A stretch of DNA of 39,218 bases from an uncultured bacterium (GCA_903873965.1 CAIQQO010000286.1:1-39218), one strand, 5' to 3'; shown: positions 16,473-25,156, counted from the stretch's first letter. Numbers and translations are program-made. The notes: generated from the sequence alone by a model not told the origin.

Positions 16473-17267
16473 ATGGACATCATTTGCGCATCGATTTGTT
16501 ATCGCGGGTATGCAGACGATGAGGTTGACGCGACGTTGCAGTTCGCGCCAGCCATTGGATATCGGCTCATGGAGATTCATGGCCCGATGGTGTGGAGCGC
16601 CGATGCTATTGAGCATTTCGATCTCAACAGGATCCGTTGCGATTTACAGGCGTCTGGCATGCGCTGCGCCGGCATCTACACCCCCGGCTGGGGCGGGCGC
16701 GATGCCGCCGACGTGGAGGCACATGCTCAGGCAATTGCAGCCTGTGCCCAGTTCGCGCGTGAACTGGGCGCAAGCCATATCACCAGCACCGGTGCATCGC
16801 CGCGCGATGAACCAGGCGCGCTGGAGCGCGTCATCACCTGCGTCCGGCGTGTGACAGAACTGGTGCCGCCTGACAATTCGGTGCGGTTGGCGCTGGAACC
16901 TCACTTTGGCAACGTGCTGCTGCAACCAGATGACTTTGATCGCATATTCAAGGCTGTCCCCGATACACGCTTAGGTGTATGTGTCGACACCGGCCATTTT
17001 CATTCTGCCGGCATCGACACCATTGCCATCATTCATCGCTTCGCCAAGCGTATCGTTAACGTTCACCTGAAGGATCACATCAGCACGGTGTCGGTCGGCA
17101 TCGGGCGCGGCGAGATCGACTTGCAGACTGAGATTGCCGCTCTGCGCGAAACGGGGTATCCTGGCGATTTGACAGTGGAGTTGGAGGTTGAAGACCCACT
17201 CAACCTGCCACGTTATACACAAGAAGCCTATGTTTACTTGTGCGGTCTGCTGGGCCGCAAACTGTAG
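16473..17267 (+). CDS. Sugar phosphate isomerase/epimerase-family TIM barrel (xylose isomerase-like)
   Basis: The 264-residue protein fits the AP-endonuclease-2/xylose isomerase-like superfamily. Support comes from an N-terminal beta strand DIICASICYRGY, RLALEPHFGNVLLQPDDF, the metal-site segment LGVCVDTGHFHSAG, IVNVHLKDH and the final GDLTVELEVEDP. Members isomerise or epimerise sugars, inosols or keto-sugars, or act as endonuclease IV; the surroundings favour a sugar substrate. The frame is open back to 16410, but ATG 16473 matches the family start and has a -10-like box close by. Two related-pathway genes with strong ribosome sites follow in the same direction. Confidence 0.8.
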   Translation: MDIICASICYRGYADDEVDATLQFAPAIGYRLMEIHGPMVWSADAIEHFDLNRIRCDLQASGMRCAGIYTPGWGGRDAADVEAHAQAIAACAQFARELGASHITSTGASPRDEPGALERVITCVRRVTELVPPDNSVRLALEPHFGNVLLQPDDFDRIFKAVPDTRLGVCVDTGHFHSAGIDTIAIIHRFAKRIVNVHLKDHISTVSVGIGRGEIDLQTEIAALRETGYPGDLTVELEVEDPLNLPRYTQEAYVYLCGLLGRKL

Positions 17268-17347
17268 ACTTTTTCGGACGGCGGTGCCATACGGTTTCAA
17301 CTGCGCGATCCCAAATGACACAGAGCCGCGTTTAAGGAGGAGACATC

Positions 17348-18160
17348 ATGAGTTCGATTCGTGTCGCATGCCAGACTTATACATGGGAGATGCTGGGCGA
17401 AGCGTGGACCGGTAGTGTGGACGATCTACTGATATGGATTGCCGAATCTCGCTATGCGGGGATCGAGATCACCAACAACATGATCCGGGAATATGCCGAC
17501 CGCCCACGGGATTTCGCCGTCGCACTAGAACGGCACAATCTGCAACTGGCTGCATTTGCGTATAGCGCGCCAAGTGGCTTCACCGACGCTTCAGCATGGG
17601 ACAGCGACATAGCTGGGGCCGTGCGCACCATTGATTTTCTGACGCATTTCACCGAGCCTCGGCTGGGACTTGGTGGCGCGGCCAGTCCGACGAGTGACAC
17701 GCGACGGCATAAACTTGATCAGGCCATTCGGTTCTACAACGAAGCTGGACGGCTGGCAATAGCGCGTGGTGTGTCGGCCAATGTGCACCCACATTCGCAT
17801 TTTGGATCGCTGCTCGAAAGCGCGGACGACTATCAGTACTTGATCGACCGGCTTGATCCGGCAGTAGTCAGTTTTGGGCCAGATACCGGTCACATCGTGC
17901 GCGGCGGGCAGGACCTGCTGCAATGCTTGAGCACCCACCTCGGACGTATTACCCACTTGCATTTAAAGGACGCTACAGCCGATCACACTTGGATCGGTCT
18001 GGGCGAGGGTATGTGTGATTTCCGCGGTGTATTCGCACTTCTTGAAGCCAACGGTTATACGGGCTGGGTAGTCGCCGAAGAAGAGTCGGAAACCGCCCGC
18101 CGAAACGGCATCCACGCGATTCACTGGAATCGCTCATATCTTCGATCGTTGGGTTATTGA
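17348..18160 (+). CDS. Sugar phosphate isomerase/epimerase-family TIM barrel (IolE/IolI-like)
   Basis: The 270-residue protein belongs to the same broad fold as its upstream neighbour but differs in sequence. Visible features are RVACQTYTWEM at the start, GIEITNNMIREY, NVHPHSHFGSLLES, the metal-site VSFGPDTGHIVRGG, ITHLHLKDA, and the last-strand GYTGWVVAEEESE. This pattern is common in inosose dehydratase/isomerase-type enzymes encoded beside Gfo/Idh/MocA dehydrogenases. The start is fixed by AAGGAGG a few bases before the ATG. The next gene starts 30 bases downstream. The substrate is unknown. Confidence 0.82.
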   Translation: MSSIRVACQTYTWEMLGEAWTGSVDDLLIWIAESRYAGIEITNNMIREYADRPRDFAVALERHNLQLAAFAYSAPSGFTDASAWDSDIAGAVRTIDFLTHFTEPRLGLGGAASPTSDTRRHKLDQAIRFYNEAGRLAIARGVSANVHPHSHFGSLLESADDYQYLIDRLDPAVVSFGPDTGHIVRGGQDLLQCLSTHLGRITHLHLKDATADHTWIGLGEGMCDFRGVFALLEANGYTGWVVAEEESETARRNGIHAIHWNRSYLRSLGY

Positions 18161-18190
18161 CGCAGGATTGCAGGTTAAAAGGAGGACAGT

Positions 18191-19207
18191 ATGACGGTTG
18201 AAGCAGCACGCATCGCATTTGTCGGCGCAGGCAACCACGCTACGGAATCGCTCTACCCGAACATCGCGCATATCCCGGAATTCGATCTGGTGGCCGTGTG
18301 CGATATCGTACCGGAACGGGCGCAGTACGCCGCGCGCAAGTATGGCGCACTTGCATCGTTCACCGATGTCGAGGCAATGCTCGATAAGACACAGCCACAG
18401 GGAGTGTGCGTATGCGGCCCTGCTGAGATGCATTATGCGGTGAGTTTGCAGGTACTAAGGCGCGGTATTCCATTATTTGTGGAGAAACCACCTGCACCGT
18501 CGCTGGCACAGGCACAGGAACTGGTCGACATGGCGCGCAACCAAGGGACATGGGGACAGGTCGGCTTTATGAAGCGCTTCGCACCCGCCAACACCGTCGC
18601 GCGTGAGTATATGAACGGTGCCACGTTCGGTCGGCTGTCGTCACTCACTCTGATGCACGGCTCAGGGCCATACAACGATGTCCGACGCATGCTCATGTTC
18701 AACGGCATCCATATGATCGATCTGGGACGCTATCTGGGCGGCAATGTGCGCAGTGTCTTCGCCTTTGGCCTGACCGATGCCTCTGGTACCCAGGCAGTTG
18801 CAGCCAGCCTCCAGTTTGTGAATGGCGCCGTGGGGCAGCTAAATATGAACTCGGGACATTCGTGGTCGGATTGCTTTGAGATGACATACATCAGCGGTTC
18901 AGGCGCAGGCATCATGATTGACGCCTCGCGGACGACCGAGGTCATGTCTGGCGCCAGCGCGTTTGCCCAGCCTGCCGGCCAGCAACTATTTGGCTGGAGT
19001 AACCGTTATTACGTGTCGGGCAACATGGCGGGATGGGCAGCCGGCGGCCACTACACGCGCGGGTATTGGGGCGAATTGAATCACTTTGCACGCGCGATTC
19101 TGGGGCAGGTTGCACCCGGGCCAACTCTTGAAGACGCTGTAGCAGCGATCCGGCTAATCGATGCAATGGCAGAAAGTATCGAGAGTGGCAGACAAGTTGC
19201 AATATAG
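18191..19207 (+). CDS. Gfo/Idh/MocA-family NAD(P)-dependent sugar oxidoreductase
   Basis: The 338-residue enzyme starts with the Rossmann motif IAFVGAGNHA and has DLVAVCDIVPERAQ, the family hallmark PLFVEKPPAPS (Glu-Lys-Pro near residue 98), and a substrate domain containing FNGIHMIDLGRYL. The family oxidises or reduces sugars and inositols with a nicotinamide cofactor. AAAGGAGG precedes the ATG. It is the last gene of a probable three-gene sugar or inositol operon with the two TIM-barrel proteins. A clear terminator follows. Confidence 0.9.
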   Translation: MTVEAARIAFVGAGNHATESLYPNIAHIPEFDLVAVCDIVPERAQYAARKYGALASFTDVEAMLDKTQPQGVCVCGPAEMHYAVSLQVLRRGIPLFVEKPPAPSLAQAQELVDMARNQGTWGQVGFMKRFAPANTVAREYMNGATFGRLSSLTLMHGSGPYNDVRRMLMFNGIHMIDLGRYLGGNVRSVFAFGLTDASGTQAVAASLQFVNGAVGQLNMNSGHSWSDCFEMTYISGSGAGIMIDASRTTEVMSGASAFAQPAGQQLFGWSNRYYVSGNMAGWAAGGHYTRGYWGELNHFARAILGQVAPGPTLEDAVAAIRLIDAMAESIESGRQVAI

Positions 19208-19214
19208 GATGACA

Positions 19215-19234
19215 AAACCGGCGAAAGCCGGTTT
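19215..19234. terminator. Bidirectional intrinsic terminator
   Basis: AAACCGGC-GAAA-GCCGGTTT is a perfect 8-bp stem with a stable GAAA loop, flanked by A/T bases. It lies 8 bases after the oxidoreductase stop and 27 bases after the convergent nadB stop, so it can end both transcripts. Confidence 0.8.
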
Positions 19235-19260
19235 ACATCATCCCATCAGAGGCGCTGCAA

Positions 19261-20862
19261 TCAAATAAACCGGCCACCGCCAGAGGAGACAGCATCCTCA
19301 CGATAATGACAACCCAGGTTGCGCCGGTTGTGCAACGCCGCATGAGCTACGATCAGCGACACTTCCACTGCATTGCGCAGCCCGATCAGACCGTCGCTCA
19401 ACCGCGTGACACGATAAAACGTCTCAATCTCGTTCCACAGGTGGCGCAATTCACGGATGGCGCGCGACAGCCGGTCGGCATTACGCACCAGCCCGACGTA
19501 GTGCCACATGATGTTCTGAATCGTCTGCATATCGCCCTGAATTAGCGCAGGATCGGCGTCTGCCACCAGCCCGCTTTCGTCCCACTGCGGTATCTCTTCG
19601 CGACTCGGTAGACGAACCGTAGTGTCACGCGTGTCACCAATGTGTCTAGCGGCGCGGTCACCCCACACCAGCCCTTCGAGCATCGATGTGGAGGCCAATC
19701 GGTTCGCACCGTGCAGCCCGGTGCAACTGACTTCGCCTACCGCATACAAGTTCTCGATGCTCGATCGCGCCCATTCGTCCACCCAAACCCCTCCACAGAA
19801 GTAATGCGCCGCAGGTACTACCGGAATCGGTTCCCGCGTGATGTCCACGCCAACTTTCAGGCAGGTGGCATAGATATTCGGGAAGCGCGCACTGATGGCT
19901 TCGGCGCTCATGTGTGATGCGATATCGAGCAGAACATAAGAGTAGCCGTTGGTTTCCATCTGATGGTGGATAGCGCGCGCCACCACGTCGCGCGGGGCAA
20001 GGTCTTTCCATTCCGGCGCATACTGAGCCATGAACGGATTGCCTTCAGGCGTCAACAGAATTGCGCCTTCACCACGCACGGCCTCACTGATCAGGAAGCC
20101 TTCGCCACCCGGCACCGCCAACGCCGTCGGGTGAAACTGGACATACTCGGCATTGATGATGCGCGCGCCAGCGCGGTTGGCCATGGCAATCCCATCGCCG
20201 CGGGAACCGACCGGGTTGGTCGTGTTGCGGTATATGCGCCCCAGCCCACCGGATGCCAGAATCGTCTTCGCCGCCACGTAGCGATGCACCGACTTTTCAC
20301 GTTTGTCCAGCGCATACGCCCCGTGACAAGCAATTGGCCTATACACATCCTGCGGGTCACGCGAGTGGTGTGGAAAGGTGATCAGGTCGACGCTGCTCGT
20401 ATTTTTGACAATCGTCACATTAGCGCAATTCTGCAGTGCGCTATGCAGCCCCTTGATGATGGCCTGTCCCGTGCCATCACCGACATGCAGGATACGACGG
20501 CATGAATGCGCAGCCTCCTGACCCCACGCCAGCCGACCATCAGCATCGAGATCAAACTTGACGCCCGCAGCCCCAATCAACACCTCATCGACCAGACGCG
20601 GCCCTTCCTCAGCCAGCAACCGCGCCGCTTCTGGCCTTGAAGCATCAGCGCCGGCTGCCATAATATCGCCCACGAGCAGGTCGGCACTGTCACCGGGCCC
20701 GCGGCTGACGATGCCACCCTGCGCATAGCGCGTATTGGATTCCTGCGCTTCAGACGCGCGCGTTAATATCACAATCTTACAGTTCGGATCGCGCGCCAGC
20801 CGTAATGCGGCGGTGGCGCCGGCAACGCCGGCGCCAATGATCAATACATCAGTTTGTATCAT
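19261..20862 (-). CDS. nadB: L-aspartate oxidase
   Basis: The 533-residue flavoenzyme oxidises L-aspartate to iminoaspartate, the first step of bacterial NAD synthesis. It has the FAD dinucleotide motif VLIIGAGVAGATAALRLA at the start, SNTRYAQGGI, EAAHSCRRILHVGDGTG, an active-site segment HPTALA, and the C-terminal GLHGANRLASTSMLEGLVWG. An upstream extension to 20934 is open, but the ATG at 20862 matches the family start and lies 4 bases after the nadA stop. It is the last gene of the nadC-nadA-nadB operon. Confidence 0.96.
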   Translation of the reverse strand: MIQTDVLIIGAGVAGATAALRLARDPNCKIVILTRASEAQESNTRYAQGGIVSRGPGDSADLLVGDIMAAGADASRPEAARLLAEEGPRLVDEVLIGAAGVKFDLDADGRLAWGQEAAHSCRRILHVGDGTGQAIIKGLHSALQNCANVTIVKNTSSVDLITFPHHSRDPQDVYRPIACHGAYALDKREKSVHRYVAAKTILASGGLGRIYRNTTNPVGSRGDGIAMANRAGARIINAEYVQFHPTALAVPGGEGFLISEAVRGEGAILLTPEGNPFMAQYAPEWKDLAPRDVVARAIHHQMETNGYSYVLLDIASHMSAEAISARFPNIYATCLKVGVDITREPIPVVPAAHYFCGGVWVDEWARSSIENLYAVGEVSCTGLHGANRLASTSMLEGLVWGDRAARHIGDTRDTTVRLPSREEIPQWDESGLVADADPALIQGDMQTIQNIMWHYVGLVRNADRLSRAIRELRHLWNEIETFYRVTRLSDGLIGLRNAVEVSLIVAHAALHNRRNLGCHYREDAVSSGGGRFI

Positions 20863-20866
20863 AATG

Positions 20867-21922
20867 TCAGCCAATCGCCAGCATGCGTTGTACCGAACGA
20901 TAGGCGCGTGTGCGTATCTCCTCAGGTACTTCAACGACGTAACGTGTCATCTGCAACGACTTCAGCGTATCTTCAAGCGTGATCTCGTTCATATGCGGGC
21001 AGCGCACACTGCACATGCGCACCATCTCCTTCTCCGGATTCGCAGCGGCGATATTGTCGCCCATTGCGCACTCTGTCAACAGCAGGTAACGAGGCGCGTG
21101 GGTCTGCGCCACATAACGAATCATGGCCGCGGTGCTGCCTGCAAAGTCAGCCGCAGCAGTGACTTCCGGGCTGCACTCCGGGTGCGCCAGAACAACGACA
21201 TCCGGGTAGAGCTGGCGTACATCAAGAATATCCTGCACCGTGTACTTCTCGTGCACTTCACAGCGACCATGCCAGCCGATCATATCGGCGTGCATCGGCA
21301 CAATGTCAAGTTCCGCATCGCGACCCACCGATGGGGTCAACATCGGGAATATGACATGCTTGCCCGTCTCACGCGCGACATTGCGCGCCAGGTATTCATC
21401 GGGAATAAAAATCACTGTCGGCACGTTCAATGATTCCACTACCTTGACGGCGTTGCCCGATGTGCAACAGATATCGGTTTCGGCTTTAACATCAGCGTAC
21501 GTGTTGACGTAAGTGACTACCGGAACGCCTGGGAATCGCTCTTTTAACGCGCGCACGTCAGCCGCCGTAATACTGGAGGCCAGCGAACAGCCAGCGCGCG
21601 CCGATGGGATTAACACCGTCTTGGTGGGACTGAGTATTTTCGCTGTTTCGGCCATGAAGCGCACGCCGCAAAACACGATGATATCTTTGTCTGTCTCAGC
21701 AGCCTTACGGCTAAGCTCAAGCGAGTCGCCGGTAATATCGGCCACCGAGTGGTACAGCGCGGGCTCCATGTAATTGTGCCCCAGAATGACGGCATTGCGT
21801 TCTTGCTTCAACTGGTTGATCTGCACGGCCAGTTTCGCCTTCACCCGCAGTTCAACATCCGGCGCCATGTCACCTAACATGGCTTTCAACTTCTGATACA
21901 TTTCATCTATGGCAGCAGTCAT
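20867..21922 (-). CDS. nadA: Quinolinate synthase A
   Basis: The 351-residue [4Fe-4S] enzyme condenses iminoaspartate with dihydroxyacetone phosphate to quinolinate. Visible features are NAVILGHNYMEPALYHSVADITGDSLELSRKA, IVFCGVRFMAETAKIL, VTYVNTYADVKAETDICCTSGNA, VLAHPECSPEV and MCSVRCPHMNEITLEDT, which include the cluster-ligand cysteines. The ATG at 21922 is preceded by GAAGGAG; a TTG fifteen bases upstream would overlap that ribosome site and is not chosen. It lies 21 bases after nadC and 4 bases before nadB. Confidence 0.96.
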   Translation of the reverse strand: MTAAIDEMYQKLKAMLGDMAPDVELRVKAKLAVQINQLKQERNAVILGHNYMEPALYHSVADITGDSLELSRKAAETDKDIIVFCGVRFMAETAKILSPTKTVLIPSARAGCSLASSITAADVRALKERFPGVPVVTYVNTYADVKAETDICCTSGNAVKVVESLNVPTVIFIPDEYLARNVARETGKHVIFPMLTPSVGRDAELDIVPMHADMIGWHGRCEVHEKYTVQDILDVRQLYPDVVVLAHPECSPEVTAAADFAGSTAAMIRYVAQTHAPRYLLLTECAMGDNIAAANPEKEMVRMCSVRCPHMNEITLEDTLKSLQMTRYVVEVPEEIRTRAYRSVQRMLAIG

Positions 21923-21943
21923 AACACGCTCCTTCAACTCTCG

Positions 21944-22966
21944 CTACGTATTGGTCCAATCGAGACTGACATCAAAATTGAGCACTGAGTGCGTCAACGC
22001 GCCGATAGAGATGAAATCCACACCGGTTTCGGCAACCTCCTGGATAGTGCTCAAGGTGACATTGCCCGAAGCCTCCAGTTTGGCGTTTGAACCATGGATT
22101 CCACGCATCTCGACCGCCTGCCGCATCATGGCAGGCGTCATGTTATCCAGCAAAATGCGCTCCACATTCAGGTTCAGCGCCTCCTGAACGTCCTGCAGCG
22201 TCCGCGCCTCCACCTCGATCTGCAACATAGGCGCAGGTAAGGTCCCGCTTGAATCCGCAGCCAAAGTTGCTTTTGAGGTGGTCGTCATGCCTGACTCGCG
22301 CGCGCGCCGCACAGCTTCGCTCAATGAACCGGCGAAGTCGATGTGGTTATCCTTGATCAGGATCATGTCATACAGGCCAATGCGATGGTTTTGCCCACCG
22401 CCGCGCTTGACCGCGAGTTTATCGACAGCGCGCAAGCCGGGAGCCGTCTTGCGTGTATCAAGTATGACGGCGCGGCATTCTCCAACGGCGTCGACGTACC
22501 GGCGCGTCAGGGTTGCAATACCCGACATGCGCCCCAGGTAGTTCAAGGCAGTACGTTCACCGCTGAGAAGGGCGCGCGCCGATCCGGACAGCTTTGCCAA
22601 CACCTGACGGTTTGTGACGGCAGCACCTTCAGGCACCAGCGCGGTAAAAATAATGTTTTTGTCCAAACAGTGGAGCACATGCTGTGCCACATCCAACCCG
22701 GCAATGATGCCATCCTGTTTGGCGATAATCTGCCCGCTCATCGTGGCGTTGCGCGGGACGATTCTATCGGTGGTGGCATCGCCAGAGCCGATATCCTCCT
22801 CCAACGCGCGGACTATACCGGCTACAATCTCTGCCGCGCAGGCCCCGAATATCGCGAAGAGCGCAGCCGTCTCGGTCTTAAAATCGTAGGGGACAACCAC
22901 CGAGGAAGCCGCCTCCGTGGTAGCTTCCCGCGTGTCGTTCCGTCCGAAGTCATGTTCTGTCGTCAT
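21944..22966 (-). CDS. nadC: Nicotinate-nucleotide pyrophosphorylase (quinolinate phosphoribosyltransferase)
   Basis: The 340-residue enzyme converts quinolinate and PRPP to nicotinate mononucleotide. Core motifs are VRALEEDIGSGDATTD, ERTALNYLGRMSGIATLTRRYV, ILDTRKTAPGLRAVDKLAVKRGGGQNHRIGLYD, LIKDNHI, EVEARTLQDVQEAL and GVDFISIGALTHS. Two parts look added: about 45 N-terminal residues, which include the palindrome-coded ATTEAASSVVV, and about 20 residues (MTTTSKATLAADSSGTLPAP) before the IEVE strand. The ATG at 22966 has AGGAAG upstream. It is the first gene of the nadC-nadA-nadB operon. Confidence 0.95.
   Translation of the reverse strand: MTTEHDFGRNDTREATTEAASSVVVPYDFKTETAALFAIFGACAAEIVAGIVRALEEDIGSGDATTDRIVPRNATMSGQIIAKQDGIIAGLDVAQHVLHCLDKNIIFTALVPEGAAVTNRQVLAKLSGSARALLSGERTALNYLGRMSGIATLTRRYVDAVGECRAVILDTRKTAPGLRAVDKLAVKRGGGQNHRIGLYDMILIKDNHIDFAGSLSEAVRRARESGMTTTSKATLAADSSGTLPAPMLQIEVEARTLQDVQEALNLNVERILLDNMTPAMMRQAVEMRGIHGSNAKLEASGNVTLSTIQEVAETGVDFISIGALTHSVLNFDVSLDWTNT
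22889..22921. repeat. Small palindromic repeat in the 5' coding part of nadC
   Basis: ACCACCGAGG (22896-22905) and CCTCCGTGGT (22912-22921) are inverted repeats with one mismatch. The plus-strand segment ACAACCACCGAGGAAGCCGCC closely matches the minus-strand segment ACTACTACCGAGGATGCCACC in the A-T-TE gene (17 of 21 bases). Both copies read in the gene's sense strand as an ATT...ASSVVV peptide. Confidence 0.5.
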
Positions 22967-23048
22967 GTACTTCCTGTCTTACTTAAAGGTTAAAAAGCCA
23001 TGTCTTCATCATGATCACGAGGCAATAGCCCCGGATCAACTGTACTTC

Positions 23049-23063
23049 GTGTTAGTGTAACAC
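23049..23063. promoter_or_regulatory. Palindromic operator candidate over the nadC -10 region
   Basis: GTGTTA-GTG-TAACAC is a perfect 6-3-6 inverted repeat, extended by an outer TT/AA pair. On the minus strand it contains TACACT, a plausible -10 box for nadC (ATG 83 bases downstream). A repressor bound here would block the operon. The regulator is not identified. Confidence 0.45.
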
Positions 23064-23206
23064 AAAGCCTATATTTTGTAGTCTGATTGTGCTGGCTTCG
23101 CATACTTGCGGATACGAAGTTATTGCTACGCCATTTCTGTCCCAACCTGTAACGTTTTCGTTTTCTCTACGGCATATGTGTAAATCGTTTAGTTGGAAAG
23201 GAAAAA

Positions 23207-23644
23207 ATGAAAATAATAACTGTGTTGATGATGGCGTTGGTTTTTCTGGCAGCATCTGGTACTTCTGTTAAAGCACAAGGTGGCATTGATCCAGGTGGAA
23301 TTGGTGGTGGCACTGTCATCGTGAAGACATGCTCCCCTGTCAGCAGCATGACTGTGAAAGGCAATGCTACGGCAGGAGAACTGGGCGTTGGTTCTGTGCA
23401 GATCGGGTGGTCGGTGAAGCCCTGTGACAAAACCCAGGCTGTAAGAGTCGTAGCAGAGTTGGCGAACTGGAGCACGAAAGAAGTAGTTTACAGTAACCCC
23501 GACGCCGGACTGGATGGCAAGATCACCGTGTATGTTGCATCCGGCAAATACTACGAGGCCAGAATTCTGGTGTATTCCGCAACGACAGGCGAGTTACTTG
23601 GGTCAAAAGTACTCGGTGCATCAACGGTTGGCAAAGGTGTCTAG
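23207..23644 (+). CDS. Small secreted protein, unknown function
   Basis: The 145-residue product has a clear signal peptide (KIITVLMMALVFLAASGTSVKAQ) followed by a Gly-rich segment (GGIDPGGIGGGT). A compact, probably beta-sandwich domain of about 100 residues follows, with two cysteines (VKTCSPVSS, WSVKPCDKT) that could pair. A good ribosome site (GGAAAGG) precedes the ATG, and a strong terminator follows, so it is a single-gene transcript. I do not recognise the family. Confidence 0.75.
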   Translation: MKIITVLMMALVFLAASGTSVKAQGGIDPGGIGGGTVIVKTCSPVSSMTVKGNATAGELGVGSVQIGWSVKPCDKTQAVRVVAELANWSTKEVVYSNPDAGLDGKITVYVASGKYYEARILVYSATTGELLGSKVLGASTVGKGV

Positions 23645-23684
23645 TTGGCTTTGCATCTTGTAGGATAGACTTAGTCATATTGAG

Positions 23685-23729
23685 CAGCAGCGGGCACAAC
23701 GCTTTTTGATTGTGCCCGCTGCTGTTTTT
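23685..23729 (+). terminator. Strong intrinsic terminator
   Basis: CAGCAGCGGGCACAA (23685-23699) pairs perfectly with TTGTGCCCGCTGCTG (23710-23724) and runs into TTTTT. It lies 40 bases after the small secreted protein gene. Confidence 0.9.
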
Positions 23730-23764
23730 CATCCCCATAAAGACAAAGCACCGTGTATTGGTTT

Positions 23765-25144
23765 TCAGGTTCGTGCCATCACTACTCTGTCAACAAAGGC
23801 CACCGCATACCCCGTATACCCACTAGGATCGAGCAGCCGATCCAGTTCCGCCGCCGTGAAATGTGCGGCCACATGCAGATTCGCGAGCAATTCCTCACGA
23901 AAGATGTTTGTGTCCAATCCGCTTTCACCGTGGTGACTTCCGAGGCGGGAGATGGTCTTCATAGCACACTCGTACACGACATCATGCGCGGTCTGCCTGC
24001 CGATCACCTGACCCAGCGCCAGCATGACTTGCTCAGATAACAGCAATCCGTTGGTCGCTTTCAGGTTGCGCGCCATACGCTCCGTATGCACCGCCAGTCC
24101 GGCCATCACGCGTGTCGTCAACGCTAATGCGCCATCTGTCATGATGCACAGGTCTGGCAGATAGGCCCAGTCAATGTGGTCGCAAATCCAGTCACGCTCA
24201 TGCTCCTGCAACATGCTGTCAAACGCGTTCGGAACGAGATTCATCGCCAGCCGAGCCAGCGCGACGATAGCTTCGCACAACATCGGATTGCGCTTGTGCG
24301 GCATGGTGCTCGATCCCACTTTGCCTTCGTTGAAAGGTTCTTCCACTTCCCACAGTTCGGTCTTCTGCAACAAAATGATCTCGTGCGCTATTTTGCCCAG
24401 CGTGGCTGAAATCATGCCCAGCAACGCAGCATATTCAGCATATCCATCGCGCGAAACATGCCATGTAATCGTCGGAACGCCCAGCCCGAGGTTCGCCATC
24501 ATACGTTGCTGCACATCCAGCCCATGCTCCGGCAGCGACGCCAGTGTGCCAACCGCACCCGACAGTTGGCCAACCAACACGCGCGGCTTGCATTGCTCCA
24601 ACCGCTCCATGTGGCGTTGCAGTTCCGCCAGCCAGATCGCCACCTTAAACCCAAAGGTAATCGGTAGCGCCTGTTGCCCATGTGTGCGCCCGGCCATCAC
24701 CGTATCACGGTGTGCCATCGCCAAATTGGAAAGCACGCCAGCCAGTTCACTCATGCGCCGCTCAATAATCGCGGTCGCCTGCTTCAATTGCAGGACAGTC
24801 GCTGTGTCCATGATGTCTTGCGTGGTCGCACCCCAGTGAATATATTCTCCCGCACCGTTCTCGCACACAGCGGCAAAAACCCGTATGAGCGGCACAATCG
24901 GATGCACAGTCTGGTCGATCAAGGTTTTCATCCGCGCGGTGTTCATCAACTCAGCACGACCTTTGCGCTTGATCTCGGCTGCAGCATCAAGAGGAATAAT
25001 GCCCATAGCGGCTTCAGCCTGCGCCAGCGCTACTTCAGCATCGAGCCAGCATTGCAGGAGGCTCATATCCTCAAATACCGCCCGCATCTCGTCGGTACCG
25101 TACAAATCCTTCAGAAAAATCGAGTTAGTGGTATGGGTGGGCAT
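23765..25144 (-). CDS. PurB/PcaB-family lyase (adenylosuccinate lyase or 3-carboxymuconate cycloisomerase-like)
   Basis: The 459-residue protein is a fumarase/aspartase-superfamily lyase. It has the signature loop GSSTMPHKRNP at 277-287, AGRTHGQQALPITFGFKVA, GEYIHWGATTQDIMDTA, and SGAVGTLASLP. The family eliminates fumarate from adenylosuccinate or SAICAR (PurB) or acts on carboxymuconate (PcaB). The TMPHKRNP form and the C-terminal part look closer to the PcaB-like branch, and no purine or aromatic genes sit beside it, so the substrate stays open. The ATG at 25144 has no Shine-Dalgarno sequence; a TATGCT lies 6 bases upstream. Confidence 0.8.
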   Translation of the reverse strand: MPTHTTNSIFLKDLYGTDEMRAVFEDMSLLQCWLDAEVALAQAEAAMGIIPLDAAAEIKRKGRAELMNTARMKTLIDQTVHPIVPLIRVFAAVCENGAGEYIHWGATTQDIMDTATVLQLKQATAIIERRMSELAGVLSNLAMAHRDTVMAGRTHGQQALPITFGFKVAIWLAELQRHMERLEQCKPRVLVGQLSGAVGTLASLPEHGLDVQQRMMANLGLGVPTITWHVSRDGYAEYAALLGMISATLGKIAHEIILLQKTELWEVEEPFNEGKVGSSTMPHKRNPMLCEAIVALARLAMNLVPNAFDSMLQEHERDWICDHIDWAYLPDLCIMTDGALALTTRVMAGLAVHTERMARNLKATNGLLLSEQVMLALGQVIGRQTAHDVVYECAMKTISRLGSHHGESGLDTNIFREELLANLHVAAHFTAAELDRLLDPSGYTGYAVAFVDRVVMART

Positions 25145-25150
25145 GCACTA

Positions 25151-25156
25151 AGCATA
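25151..25156 (-). promoter_or_regulatory. Putative -10 hexamer of a leaderless mRNA
   Basis: On the minus strand TATGCT is followed by six bases and then the lyase ATG. The match to TATAAT is only 4 of 6, so this is the weakest member of the set. Confidence 0.3.

Noticed and set aside
20863-20934. N-terminal extension of nadB
   Set aside because: It runs into the end of nadA. The FAD motif normally starts within a few residues of the N-terminus, as it does from 20862.
22231-22290. A third palindromic repeat inside nadC
   Set aside because: The segment starts like the small repeat, but its two halves are not complementary. It is kept only as an unexplained insertion.
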